Shown piece by piece: positions 1 through 8,156 of a DNA stretch of 64,000 nucleotides. The notes under the pieces were generated by a model. That model ran no database searches. It saw only the letters and a list, made by a program, of their open reading frames with translations, and was not told the DNA's origin. The position numbers and the translations under genes were made by a program. The DNA is from Mycobacterium sp. 1164966.3. Lineage in GTDB: Bacteria > Actinomycetota > Actinomycetes > Mycobacteriales > Mycobacteriaceae. Location of the stretch: positions 34,481-98,480 of the forward strand of contig NZ_LZSG01000047.1 in NCBI RefSeq assembly GCF_001665395.1. Direction: 5' to 3'. Within the stretch, counting starts at the first letter, position 1; the number at the start of each line of letters is the position of its first letter.

Positions 1-215
1 GGGGCCACGGCATGCCGTTGCTGCGTTCCACCGCGCGGGGCGACTTGCACGTCCACGTCGAGGTGGTGGTTCCCACCCGGCTGGACCACCATGACGCCGA
101 ACTGCTGCGCGTGCTGAAGAGCCGGCGCAGCCGCGACGTGGCCGAGGTTCGCTCCACCCACAACGGCAGCGGCGGACTGTTCAGCCGGCTACGCGAGACC
201 TTCACCGGGCGCTAG
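1..215 (+). CDS. dnaJ2: DnaJ-type chaperone, C-terminal end (partial)
   Basis: The window opens inside this gene; the visible 70 codons read from base 3 to the TAG at 213-215. They start with the G-x-G-M-P turn found in the second C-terminal beta-domain of DnaJ proteins and continue with the strand HVHVEVVVPTRL, followed by a basic tail. This part of DnaJ binds substrate and supports dimerisation; the J domain and zinc fingers lie outside the window. The neighbour rsmE follows after 22 nt, as in the dnaJ2-rsmE order of M. tuberculosis, which is why I call it dnaJ2 rather than dnaJ1. Confidence 0.85.
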   Translation, partial: GHGMPLLRSTARGDLHVHVEVVVPTRLDHHDAELLRVLKSRRSRDVAEVRSTHNGSGGLFSRLRETFTGR

Positions 216-237
216 TTACGGCTTCGGAGCCGCGCTC

Positions 238-1035
238 ATGGTGGCGACGCTGTTCTACATCGACGCACTGCCCGAAGTCGGCGCGCTGGCCGTCGTAGCC
301 GGCGACGAAGGGTTCCACGCCGCCACGGTGCGCCGGATCCGTCCCGGCGAGCAGCTGATGCTCGGCGATGGGATGGGTGGGCTGGCGCGCTGCCAGGTGG
401 AGCGCGCCGGACGTGATGGGCTGGCTGCCAGGGTGCAGGAGCGTTGGAGCGCCGCGCCGGCGCATCCGCCGGTGACGGTGGTGCAGGCGTTGCCCAAGTC
501 CGAGCGCTCGGAGTTGGCGATCGAATTGGCCACCGAGGCCGGCGCCGACGCTTTCGTCGCCTGGCACGCGGCCCGCTGCGTGGCCAACTGGGACGGCACC
601 CGGGTCGACAAGGGTCTGCGCCGATGGCGTGCGGTGGCGCGTTCGGCGGCCCGGCAATCCCGTCGCGCGCACATCCCGCACGTCGACGGCGTACTGTCCA
701 CCGCGGCGCTGGTCGAGCGGGTCCACGACGAGGTGACCGCCGGCGCCGCCGTGCTCGTACTGCACGAGGCGGGAACGGATCGGCTCGCTGACGTATTCGC
801 TGATGATGCTGTGGCACAAGCGGATTCGCTGATGCTCGTGGTCGGCCCCGAGGGCGGCATCGCGCCGGACGAGATCGCGGCGCTGGCCGGGGCGGGTGCC
901 GTCGCGGTCCGGCTCGGTCCGACCGTGCTGCGCACGTCGACCGCGGCCGCGGTGGCGTTGGGCGCGCTGGGCGTGCTTACGGGGCGATGGGAGCCCGGTG
1001 CCGGGTGTGAACGGCACGACGCGACACGCCGATGA
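238..1035 (+). CDS. rsmE: 16S rRNA (uracil-1498-N3)-methyltransferase RsmE
   Basis: This 265-aa SPOUT-family enzyme methylates U1498 of 16S rRNA in the 30S subunit using S-adenosylmethionine. The N-terminal PUA-like part carries FHAATVRRIRPGE. The C-terminal trefoil knot is clear from LMLVVGPEGGIAPDE and VRLGPTVLRTSTAAAVAL, the SAM-binding loops of the family. Length is normal for mycobacteria. The ATG at 238 follows dnaJ2 by 22 nt, so the two are probably co-transcribed. The last residues after the knot differ from what I remember of the M. tuberculosis protein, which is unlikely to matter. Confidence 0.93.
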   Translation: MVATLFYIDALPEVGALAVVAGDEGFHAATVRRIRPGEQLMLGDGMGGLARCQVERAGRDGLAARVQERWSAAPAHPPVTVVQALPKSERSELAIELATEAGADAFVAWHAARCVANWDGTRVDKGLRRWRAVARSAARQSRRAHIPHVDGVLSTAALVERVHDEVTAGAAVLVLHEAGTDRLADVFADDAVAQADSLMLVVGPEGGIAPDEIAALAGAGAVAVRLGPTVLRTSTAAAVALGALGVLTGRWEPGAGCERHDATRR

Positions 1036-1144
1036 CGCGTCGTCATATTCACAGTCGACGGGTAGGACGCCGTCGCCACCGGCGGTAGACTGACGGTTCA
1101 CAGTCCGGGTCAGGATCTCGGAGAAAGCAGGCATCGGAAACCAC

Positions 1145-3280
1145 GTGACGCCCCGCGAGACCAGCGCTGCTGACGCAGCTGGAGCCCGGCAGGCCGACGC
1201 TCAAGTTCGCAGCAGCATCGATGTTCCGCCCGATCTCGTCGTCGGCTTGCTGGGCTCGTCAGATGAGAATCTGCGCGCCCTCGAACGCACCTTGAATGCC
1301 GATCTGCATGTGCGAGGCAACGCCGTCACCCTGTCCGGAGAGGCGGCCGATGTCGCGCTGGCCGAGCGAGCGATAACCGAGTTGGTGGCCATCGTGGCCG
1401 CGGGGCAGCCGTTGACACCGGAGGTGGTGCGGCACAGTGTCGCCATGCTGGTCGGCACCGGAAACGAGTCACCGGCCGAAGTGCTGACGCTGGACATCCT
1501 GTCGCGCCGCGGCAAGACGATCCGGCCCAAGACGCTCAACCAGAAACGCTATGTCGACGCCATCGACGCCAACACCATCGTCTTCGGCGTCGGCCCGGCC
1601 GGCACCGGAAAGACGTATCTCGCGATGGCCAAGGCGGTCAACGCGCTGCAGACCAAGCAGGTGACCCGGATCATCCTGACCCGTCCGGCGGTGGAAGCCG
1701 GTGAGCGCCTTGGCTTTCTGCCAGGAACGCTTAGCGAGAAGATCGACCCGTACCTGCGGCCGTTGTATGACGCGCTGTACGACATGATGGATCCCGAGCT
1801 GATCCCAAAGCTGATGTCCGCCGGGGTAATCGAGGTGGCACCGTTGGCATATATGCGGGGGAGGGCGCAGCCGGTATCGACGAAGGTCTTGACTCCCAAC
1901 GGTTTTCGACCGATCGGTGACCTGGTGGTCGGTGATTTCGTGATCGGCTCGGACGGGCGTCCGACGGGAGTTTTGGGCGTCTATCCGCAGGGCTTCAAGG
2001 AGATCTATCGCGTCTCAGCACAGGACGGCTCATCGACGCTTGCGTCCGGTGACCACCTTTGGTCGGTGTATACGCGAAGTGATCGCCGACGAGGGATGCC
2101 ACCCCGGGTGTTGCAAACCAAGGAGATGATCGGCAACCTCCGCGCCGCCCACTACCACCGCTACGAACTTCCAATGTTGAGTGGGCCGGTGCAGTTCGGG
2201 CCACGACCGGTGCCTCTCGACCCATACGCCCTTGGATTGCTCTTGGGCGATGGATGTCTCACCTGTTCGACTACACCCAGCTCCGCGACGGCCGACGCCG
2301 AGCTGGCTGAGTCGCTGGGCCGGCTGATCCCTGGAATCCAAGTGCGCCGGAAATCCGACGTCGACTACATCCTGAACCGCATAACTCGTCCCGGCGAGGT
2401 AATCACGATCGCGAATCCGGTCACGAGTGCACTTCGCCAGCTAGGCCTCGCGGGTACGCGGTCGTCCACCAAGTTCGTGCCTGAGAATTACCTCTTCAAT
2501 TCGCCCGATGTACGGCTCGCGGTTCTGCAGGGTCTGCTCGATTCTGACGGTGGTTCAGTCACTCAATGTGGGCGCACGTGCCGCATTCAATTCACGACGG
2601 TCTCCGACCGGCTGCGTGATGACATGGTGTTCCTGGTGCAATCGCTCGGTGGGGTCGTATACCACCGCACCAAGGCGACATTGGGGCGCGAGCCAGGACT
2701 AGCGCGTGGCCGAGCGGTACACCACCGATCGGACGCACACCTGCTTGATATCCGTCTGCCGGCCGGAGTCGTCCCGTTCCGGCTCGCGCGCAAGGCCGCG
2801 AAGTACGACGCAACTGGCGGCGGGCGGGTAATGCGCTTCGTCGATCGAATCGAGCCTGCGGGCACCGAGGAGGCCGTGTGCATCCAGGTTGCGGCCGCCG
2901 ACTCTTTGTACGTCACCGAAGACTTCCTGCTCACGCACAACACTTTGAACGACGCGTTCATCGTCCTCGACGAGGCGCAGAACACCACCGCCGAGCAGAT
3001 GAAGATGTTCCTCACCAGGCTGGGCTTCGGATCGAAGGTCGTCGTCACCGGCGACGTCACCCAGGTCGATCTACCCGGCGGCGCCAGATCCGGCCTGCGT
3101 TCGGCGATCGACATCCTGGACAGCGTCGACGACATCCACATCTCCGAGCTGACCAGCGTCGATGTGGTGCGCCATCGGCTGGTCTCGGAGATCGTCGATG
3201 CCTACGCGAAATACGAGGAGCCCGGCTCGGGCATGAATCGGGCGGCTCGGCGCGCGTCCGGCATCCGCAGTCGCCGATGA
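1145..3280 (+). CDS. phoH: PhoH-family ATPase interrupted by an intein
   Basis: The 711-codon frame encodes a PhoH-like P-loop ATPase of 352 residues plus an in-frame intein of 359 residues (residues 241-599). The host protein has a KH-like N-terminal region, Walker A GPAGTGKT at 150-157, and Walker B IVLDEAQ just after the intein, followed by the conserved FLTRLGFGSK and TGDVTQVDLP. Removing the intein restores the family sequence YMRGR-TLNDAFIVLDEAQ. PhoH proteins are cytoplasmic ATPases tied to RNA metabolism; the following ybeY (rRNA endonuclease) and era support that. The start is GTG at 1145. Because the insertion splits Walker A from Walker B, the ATPase should be inactive until the intein splices out. 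Confidence 0.95.
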   Translation: MTPRETSAADAAGARQADAQVRSSIDVPPDLVVGLLGSSDENLRALERTLNADLHVRGNAVTLSGEAADVALAERAITELVAIVAAGQPLTPEVVRHSVAMLVGTGNESPAEVLTLDILSRRGKTIRPKTLNQKRYVDAIDANTIVFGVGPAGTGKTYLAMAKAVNALQTKQVTRIILTRPAVEAGERLGFLPGTLSEKIDPYLRPLYDALYDMMDPELIPKLMSAGVIEVAPLAYMRGRAQPVSTKVLTPNGFRPIGDLVVGDFVIGSDGRPTGVLGVYPQGFKEIYRVSAQDGSSTLASGDHLWSVYTRSDRRRGMPPRVLQTKEMIGNLRAAHYHRYELPMLSGPVQFGPRPVPLDPYALGLLLGDGCLTCSTTPSSATADAELAESLGRLIPGIQVRRKSDVDYILNRITRPGEVITIANPVTSALRQLGLAGTRSSTKFVPENYLFNSPDVRLAVLQGLLDSDGGSVTQCGRTCRIQFTTVSDRLRDDMVFLVQSLGGVVYHRTKATLGREPGLARGRAVHHRSDAHLLDIRLPAGVVPFRLARKAAKYDATGGGRVMRFVDRIEPAGTEEAVCIQVAAADSLYVTEDFLLTHNTLNDAFIVLDEAQNTTAEQMKMFLTRLGFGSKVVVTGDVTQVDLPGGARSGLRSAIDILDSVDDIHISELTSVDVVRHRLVSEIVDAYAKYEEPGSGMNRAARRASGIRSRR
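1865..2941 (+). mobile_element. Class 3 intein with LAGLIDADG endonuclease, in PhoH
   Basis: The 359-residue intein runs from Ala241 to Asn599 of the precursor. It starts with Ala, not Cys or Ser, so normal first-step chemistry is impossible. Instead it shows the WCT signature of class 3 inteins: Trp306 two residues after the block B His304 (SGDHLW), Cys579 at the block F position usually held by Asp (AVCIQV), and Thr597 just before the terminal His598-Asn599. The +1 extein residue is Thr600. Two LAGLIDADG-type motifs are visible, LGLLLGDG at 363-370 and LQGLLDSDG at 461-469, each with an acidic residue, so the homing endonuclease may be active. Splicing class is inferred from motifs only. 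Confidence 0.92.
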
Positions 3281-3290
3281 TGAGCATCTT

Positions 3291-3824
3291 ATGAGCATCG
3301 AAGTATCCAACGAGTCGGGTATCGACGTCTCGGAGACGGAACTGGTCAGCGTCGCACGCTTTGTCATCGCCAAGATGGACGTCAACCCGGCCGCCGAGCT
3401 GTCGATGATGCTGCTGGACACCGCGGCCATGGCCGACCTGCACATGCGCTGGATGGACCTACCCGGGCCGACAGACGTGATGAGCTTCCCGATGGACGAG
3501 CTCGAGCCGGGTGGCCGCCCCGACGCTCCCGAGCCGGGCCCGGCCATGTTGGGCGATATCGTGCTGTGCCCCGAATTCGCCGCCGAGCAGGCGCTGGCCG
3601 CCGGACATAGCCTCGGACATGAATTGGCGCTGTTGACAATTCACGGTGTCCTCCATCTATTGGGCTACGACCACGGCGATCCGGACGAGGAAAAGGAGAT
3701 GTTCGCGCTGCAGGATAGGCTGCTCGAGGAATGGGTCGCCGACCAGGTCGAGGCTTACCGGCAGGACCGTCAAGAGGAACGAGACCGCCGGTTGCTGGAC
3801 AAGTCAAGGTATTTCGACAGTTGA
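3291..3824 (+). CDS. ybeY: Endoribonuclease YbeY (16S rRNA maturation)
   Basis: This 177-aa protein is the zinc-dependent single-strand endoribonuclease YbeY (UPF0054), acting in 16S rRNA 3' end maturation and late 30S quality control. The zinc motif H-x3-H-x5-H is complete: His118, His122 and His128 in HGVLHLLGYDH. The upstream substrate-binding strand MRWMDLPGPTDVMSFP is also typical. It begins 10 nt after the phoH stop, and its TGA overlaps the TTG start of the next gene, so phoH-ybeY-hlyC-like-era looks like one operon. The acidic/basic C-terminal tail after residue 150 is a normal actinobacterial extension. Confidence 0.95.
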   Translation: MSIEVSNESGIDVSETELVSVARFVIAKMDVNPAAELSMMLLDTAAMADLHMRWMDLPGPTDVMSFPMDELEPGGRPDAPEPGPAMLGDIVLCPEFAAEQALAAGHSLGHELALLTIHGVLHLLGYDHGDPDEEKEMFALQDRLLEEWVADQVEAYRQDRQEERDRRLLDKSRYFDS

Positions 3825-5113
3825 CCGGTTGGCTCCAGCTGCTAGGCGCTCTCGCGCTCATTTGTCTCAGTGGGCTTTTCGCAGCGATCGACGCCGCCGT
3901 GAGCACCGTCTCGCTGGCCCGGGTGCAGGAATTGTTGCGCGACAAGCGCCCCGGCGCGGTTGCCCTGTCCAAGGTGATGGCCGAACGGCCCCGCTACATC
4001 AATCTGGTCGTGCTGCTGCGCATTACGTGTGAAATCAATGCCACGGTGCTGCTGGTGGTGTTCCTCTACGACAACGTCGGCTTGCATTGGGGCTTGTTCG
4101 GCGCCGCCGTCACCATGGTGCTGGTGAACTTCGTCGTGATCGGGGTAGGCCCGCGCACCCTCGGCCGCCAGCATGCCTATTCCATCTCGTTGGCGACTGC
4201 TCTTCCGCTGCAAGCGATCTCGTGGCTGTTGATGCCGATCAGCCGGTTACTGGTGGTGGTGGGCAATGCGCTGACACCCGGCCCGGGTCTGAGAAACGGG
4301 CCGTTCGCGTCGGAGATCGAGTTGCGAGAAGTCGTCGACCTGGCCCAGCAACGCGGCGTGGTCGCCGCCGACGAACGCCGGATGATCGAGTCGGTCTTCG
4401 AACTCGGCGACACTCCGGCCCGCGAAGTGATGGTGCCGCGCACGGAGATGGTCTGGATCGAAAGTGACGAGTCGGCCGGCCACGCCACCGCGTTGGCGGT
4501 ACGCAGTGGGCACTCCCGGATCCCGGTGATCGGTGAGAACGTCGACGACATCGTCGGTGTTGTCTACCTGAAAGACCTTGTCGCGCAGACTTTTCTGGCT
4601 CACGACGGTGGCCGGGACACCACGGTTGCACAAGTGATGCGGCCGGCGGTCTTCGTACCGGACTCCAAGCCGATCGATGCGTTGCTGCGCGAGATGCAGC
4701 GCGACCGCAACCACATGGCGTTGCTGGTCGACGAATACGGTGCGATAGCGGGGTTGGTGAGCATCGAAGACGTGCTGGAGGAAATTGTCGGCGAGATCGC
4801 CGACGAGTACGACGATGCCGAGACAGCTCCGGTGGAAGACCTGGGGGACAAACGTTTCCGGGTTTCGGCACGGCTGCCGATCGAAGACGTGGGCGAGCTG
4901 TATGGCGTGGAGTTCGACGAGGATCTCGACGTCGACACGGTGGGCGGTCTGCTGGCACTGGAGTTGGGCAGGGTGCCACTGCCAGGCGCCGAGGTGATCT
5001 CCCACGGCCTGCGGCTGCATGCCGAGGGCGGCCCCGACCCTCGAGGACGGGTACGTGTCGGCACCGTCTTGCTGAGCCCAGCCGAGCCGGAGGAGAACGC
5101 CCACGATGGTTGA
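3821..5113 (+). CDS. HlyC/CorC-family CNNM/CBS transporter protein
   Basis: A 430-aa membrane protein with a DUF21/CNNM transmembrane domain (about residues 1-150), a CBS pair (REVMVPRTEM ... VDEYGAIAGLVSIEDVLEEIVGEI) and a C-terminal CorC_HlyC domain. Family members are linked to divalent cation (Mg2+, Co2+) efflux; the hemolysin name is historical. I chose TTG at 3821 because the protein then begins LTGWLQLLGAL, the known mycobacterial N-terminus, and the codon overlaps the ybeY stop (TTGA). Starting further upstream would add sequence that only shadows ybeY. The end overlaps the next gene by 8 nt. Confidence 0.9.
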   Translation: MTGWLQLLGALALICLSGLFAAIDAAVSTVSLARVQELLRDKRPGAVALSKVMAERPRYINLVVLLRITCEINATVLLVVFLYDNVGLHWGLFGAAVTMVLVNFVVIGVGPRTLGRQHAYSISLATALPLQAISWLLMPISRLLVVVGNALTPGPGLRNGPFASEIELREVVDLAQQRGVVAADERRMIESVFELGDTPAREVMVPRTEMVWIESDESAGHATALAVRSGHSRIPVIGENVDDIVGVVYLKDLVAQTFLAHDGGRDTTVAQVMRPAVFVPDSKPIDALLREMQRDRNHMALLVDEYGAIAGLVSIEDVLEEIVGEIADEYDDAETAPVEDLGDKRFRVSARLPIEDVGELYGVEFDEDLDVDTVGGLLALELGRVPLPGAEVISHGLRLHAEGGPDPRGRVRVGTVLLSPAEPEENAHDG

Positions 5114-5426
5114 GTCGCTGGATGCCGAGGATGCCAAGCTGGTCACGCTCGCGCGGTCCGCGATGGCTCGCGCCGAATCCGAAAGTGCTGCCGCCGTGCG
5201 CGATACCGACGGGCGCACCTATGCAGCCGCGGCGGTGAACTTGTCGACGCTGCAGCTGACCGGCCTGCAGGCGGCGGTGGCCGCGGCCGCATCAAGCGGG
5301 ACGAAAGCGCTCGAGGCGGTGGTGCTGGTTGCCGGATCCGCCGACGACCCCGGCATCGCCGCGGTACGCGAGCTGTCGCCGACGGCATCGGTGATCATCA
5401 CCGATCAAGCCGGTAACCCGTTGTGA
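5106..5426 (+). CDS. Cytidine-deaminase-like small protein without catalytic motifs
   Basis: A 106-aa protein between the HlyC/CorC-like gene and era, overlapping both. Its layout (AxxRAExESAAAVRDTDGRTYAAAAVNLSTLQLTGLQAAVAAA, then VVLVAG and AVRELSP) follows the cytidine deaminase fold, but the catalytic H-A-E is replaced by G-L-Q and the zinc-binding P-C-x-x-C is absent; there are no cysteines at all. A deaminase reaction is therefore very unlikely. The fold assignment is inference from the pattern. Conserved position beside era suggests a retained non-enzymatic role. Confidence 0.75.
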   Translation: MVESLDAEDAKLVTLARSAMARAESESAAAVRDTDGRTYAAAAVNLSTLQLTGLQAAVAAAASSGTKALEAVVLVAGSADDPGIAAVRELSPTASVIITDQAGNPL

Positions 5427-6349
5427 CCCTCCCCGACATGACTGAATTCCGTTCCGGCTTCGTGTGTTTGGTCGGCAGGCCGAACACCGGCAAGTCGACG
5501 CTGACGAACGCACTGGTGGGCGTCAAGGTCGCGATCACCTCGACCAAGCCACAGACCACTCGGCACACCATCCGCGGAATCGTGCACAGGAGCGGGGATT
5601 TCCAGATCATCCTGGTCGATACTCCGGGCCTGCACCGGCCGCGGACCCTGCTCGGCAAACGCCTCAACGACTTGGTCCGCGACACCTACGCCGAGGTTGA
5701 CGTCATCGGGTTGTGCATCCCGGCCGACGAGGCGATCGGTCCCGGAGACCGGTGGATCGTCGAGCAGATCCGCTCGATAGCACCGAACACAAAGCTTGTC
5801 GTCATCGTCACCAAGATCGACAAAGTGTCCAAGGACCGGGTGGCCGCGCAGTTGGTCGCGGCCAGCGAGCTGGTACGTAGCTCCGCCCACCCCGCCGAAG
5901 TCGTCCCGGTGTCGGCAGTGACCGGTGAACAGATCGACGTGCTGATCGACGTGCTGGCGGCGGCGCTGCCCCCCGGGCCGGCGTATTACCCCGACGGTGA
6001 GCTGACCGACGAACCGGAGGAGATTCTGATGGCCGAGCTCATCCGCGAGGCCGCGCTCGAAGGCGTGCGTGACGAGCTGCCGCACTCGCTGGCAGTGGTG
6101 ATCGACGAGGTCAGCCCACGCGAGGGGCGTGACGACCTGACCGACGTGTACGCGGTGCTCTACGTCGAACGGCCCAGCCAGAAGGGGATCGTCATCGGCA
6201 AGGGGGGAGCGCGGCTGCGTGAAGTGGGTACCGCCGCCCGTCAACAAATCGAGAAGCTGCTGGGCACCAAGATCTATCTCGACCTGCGGGTCAAGGTCGC
6301 CAAGAATTGGCAACAGGATCCCAAACAGCTTGGACGGCTTGGCTTTTGA
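5423..6349 (+). CDS. era: GTPase Era, 30S assembly factor
   Basis: Era is an essential GTPase that binds the 3' end of 16S rRNA during 30S maturation. All motifs are present: G1 GRPNTGKST, G3 DTPGLH, G4 TKID and the C-terminal KH domain with GKGGARLREVG. The open frame starts at GTG 5423, overlapping the previous stop (GTGA), giving 308 aa. The ATG at 5438 (MTEFRSGFVCLVGRP) would give 303 aa and matches the mycobacterial N-terminus I know, so it is equally plausible. Its neighbours phoH and ybeY act on the same rRNA end. Confidence 0.95.
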   Translation: MTLPDMTEFRSGFVCLVGRPNTGKSTLTNALVGVKVAITSTKPQTTRHTIRGIVHRSGDFQIILVDTPGLHRPRTLLGKRLNDLVRDTYAEVDVIGLCIPADEAIGPGDRWIVEQIRSIAPNTKLVVIVTKIDKVSKDRVAAQLVAASELVRSSAHPAEVVPVSAVTGEQIDVLIDVLAAALPPGPAYYPDGELTDEPEEILMAELIREAALEGVRDELPHSLAVVIDEVSPREGRDDLTDVYAVLYVERPSQKGIVIGKGGARLREVGTAARQQIEKLLGTKIYLDLRVKVAKNWQQDPKQLGRLGF

Positions 6350-6471
6350 TCCGTTCTGAGTAGCTCCCGTCGGCAGATCCGTTGTGGTTCGAACGGATGA
6401 CGTTGAATTGCGGCGTTTCACTGCGTGGTGGCCGGGTACCGGCACAAGAAGCGTTGCCGAAGGGAGAAAGT

Positions 6472-7056
6472 ATGGAAGCGTTGGATTTTCTGCGTCAGGA
6501 CCACCAGAGCGTGTTGGGGATGTTGCAGGTTCTCGATGGTGCGCCGAAGGGAACGGGTGCGGTGATGAGTGGCCTGCGGACGATGGTGGAGAACCTGGTT
6601 ATCGCCGAGTCGCAGCACGAGGCGATCGAGGAGCAGTTGTTCTGGCCGGCGGTACGGCAGGCGCTCGATGACGGCGACGAATTGGCCGACCGAGCCGTCG
6701 AGCAGGAGCAGGAAGGAAAGCAGTTGCTGCAGCGGCTCGCAGACGGCCAACCCGGCGAGGGCGAGTACCACGAAGCGCTGCAGGAGTTCGTCAAGGCCGG
6801 TCGCGAGCACATCCGCTACGAGCAGGAGGTGGTGTGGCCCAGGTTCGCTGCGGCGGTGAGCCTCGCCGAACGGCGAAAGCTCGGCGAGAAGCTGGAGAGC
6901 GCCAAAAAGACGGCGCCCACTCGGCCACATCCCAACACCCCGCCCAGCGCGACGGTACAAAAGACGATGGGCGCCGGTGCGGCTTTCGTCGACCATGTTC
7001 GCGACGCGGTCACCGGCCGGTCCGGAAAAAATCCTCCCGACCCGCAGATCCACTGA
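6472..7056 (+). CDS. Hemerythrin HHE-domain protein
   Basis: A 194-aa cytoplasmic protein with the hemerythrin-like HHE helical bundle. Visible metal-ligand candidates are the His of LRQDHQSVL, the His-Glu pair of ESQHEAIEEQLFW and the His/Glu of EHIRYEQEVVW. Such proteins bind a di-iron centre and respond to O2, NO or peroxide. The ATG at 6472 is preceded by AGGGAGAAAG, a strong ribosome binding site; the open frame extends further upstream but without such a site. The C-terminal third is a Pro/Thr/Lys-rich linker. It converges on a Mn-catalase, so a shared role in oxidative stress is likely. Confidence 0.85.
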   Translation: MEALDFLRQDHQSVLGMLQVLDGAPKGTGAVMSGLRTMVENLVIAESQHEAIEEQLFWPAVRQALDDGDELADRAVEQEQEGKQLLQRLADGQPGEGEYHEALQEFVKAGREHIRYEQEVVWPRFAAAVSLAERRKLGEKLESAKKTAPTRPHPNTPPSATVQKTMGAGAAFVDHVRDAVTGRSGKNPPDPQIH

Positions 7057-7067
7057 CCCGAGGCAAG

Positions 7068-7097
7068 AAATGGGCCGGCGTGCGTGCCGGCCCATTT
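7068..7097. terminator. Bidirectional terminator hairpin
   Basis: A perfect 12-bp stem (AAATGGGCCGGC pairing with GCCGGCCCATTT) closes a 6-nt loop in the 55-nt gap between the convergent hemerythrin and Mn-catalase genes. The A-rich left base and T-rich right base provide a U tract in both directions, so it can stop transcription from both sides. Confidence 0.9.
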
Positions 7098-7111
7098 CGA
7101 TTGCGCTCCGA

Positions 7112-8008
7112 TCAGGTGGCGGGAACGTGGTGTTCGTGGGTGAACGGCTTGGCTTCGGGCACCGCGGGTGTGCCGACGGCATCGCTCTGCGCTCCCTTGT
7201 TCTGCCGTATGTCGCTGCCGAGCCACTGCGTGGTAGGCGTTTCGACATAGCGCCATTCCGTGCCCTCGGGCCACGGTCCTTGTCCCTCGTTCCACGGCCC
7301 GCGCACTGACTCGGCGCCGTCGGACATGTTGAAAGCGACGTTCTGGAACCGCTCGTCGCCGGAGAGCACCCCGGGCGGGAAGTTGACCGGCAGGTCGTTG
7401 AGCGCCGCGGTGAACTGCTGATAGTGCGCGACCTCGCGGGTCATCAAGAACGTCAGGGTGTCCTGGACACCGGGGTCGTCGGTGAACTGCTTGAGATACT
7501 CGTAGACGATCTTGGCCCGCGACTCGGCAGCCAGGTTGCTCCGCAGGTCAACCGACGGGTCACCGTTGGAGTTGACGTAGGCGCCCGACCACGGCACGCC
7601 CTGCGCATTGCTGACATCGGGGCCGCCGCCGGTGAGGGCGAGGTAAAGCGGGTTCACCTGCGCCACCTGGTGGATGAGGTCGTCACGCCCAGTGTTTCCA
7701 GCGACTAGCGGCATCCAGTTGCAGATCTCATTGGCGTTCTTGAGGTCGTCGTTCAGTCCGTCCAGCAGCATCGTGATCAACGAGCCCACCATCTCCAGGT
7801 GGCTGAGTTCCTCGGTCGCGATGTCCATGAAGAGGTCGTACATCTTGGGGTTCTTGCCGCGCAGGATGAACGCCTGGGTGAAGTACTGCATCGCGGCCTT
7901 GAGCTCGCCGTTGGCGCCACCGAACTGCTCCTGCAGCAGGGTGGCGAACCGAGGATCCGGTTTTTGGACTCGCACTTCGAACTGAAGGTCCTTGTTGTGA
8001 ATGAACAT
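7112..8008 (-). CDS. Manganese catalase
   Basis: A 298-aa non-haem catalase that converts hydrogen peroxide to water and oxygen at a di-manganese site. The five expected ligands can be placed: Glu35, Glu67 and His70 (EELSHLEM), Glu162 (AAESRAK) and His195 (REVAHYQQF). The N-terminus MFIHNKDLQFEV and the VPWSGAYV segment are typical of the family. The start ATG has AGGAG 8 nt upstream. It stands alone on the minus strand, convergent with a hemerythrin-like gene. The C-terminal 60 residues are acidic and Pro/Gly-rich. Confidence 0.93.
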   Translation of the reverse strand: MFIHNKDLQFEVRVQKPDPRFATLLQEQFGGANGELKAAMQYFTQAFILRGKNPKMYDLFMDIATEELSHLEMVGSLITMLLDGLNDDLKNANEICNWMPLVAGNTGRDDLIHQVAQVNPLYLALTGGGPDVSNAQGVPWSGAYVNSNGDPSVDLRSNLAAESRAKIVYEYLKQFTDDPGVQDTLTFLMTREVAHYQQFTAALNDLPVNFPPGVLSGDERFQNVAFNMSDGAESVRGPWNEGQGPWPEGTEWRYVETPTTQWLGSDIRQNKGAQSDAVGTPAVPEAKPFTHEHHVPAT

Positions 8009-8156
8009 TGGCTGCTCCTAGGGCTGTTGGCTTGATCGAGATCGCCGTCGTGTACCCGGCACTTTCGGCGCTAAACGTCGGCCTGCGCAGCCAACTGAAC
8101 AAGAGAAGCGTTCGGCGACAACCGGTTCGGCGGCGCTGTGTCGGTGAACGGAGTCG

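Noticed and set aside
1145..3280. The oversized phoH as a fusion or frameshifted gene
   Set aside because: The frame is continuous and the extra 359 residues have intein ends and endonuclease motifs.
4247..5218. A 323-codon frame opposite the HlyC/CorC-like gene
   Set aside because: Antisense to a gene with clear CBS motifs; no own motif.
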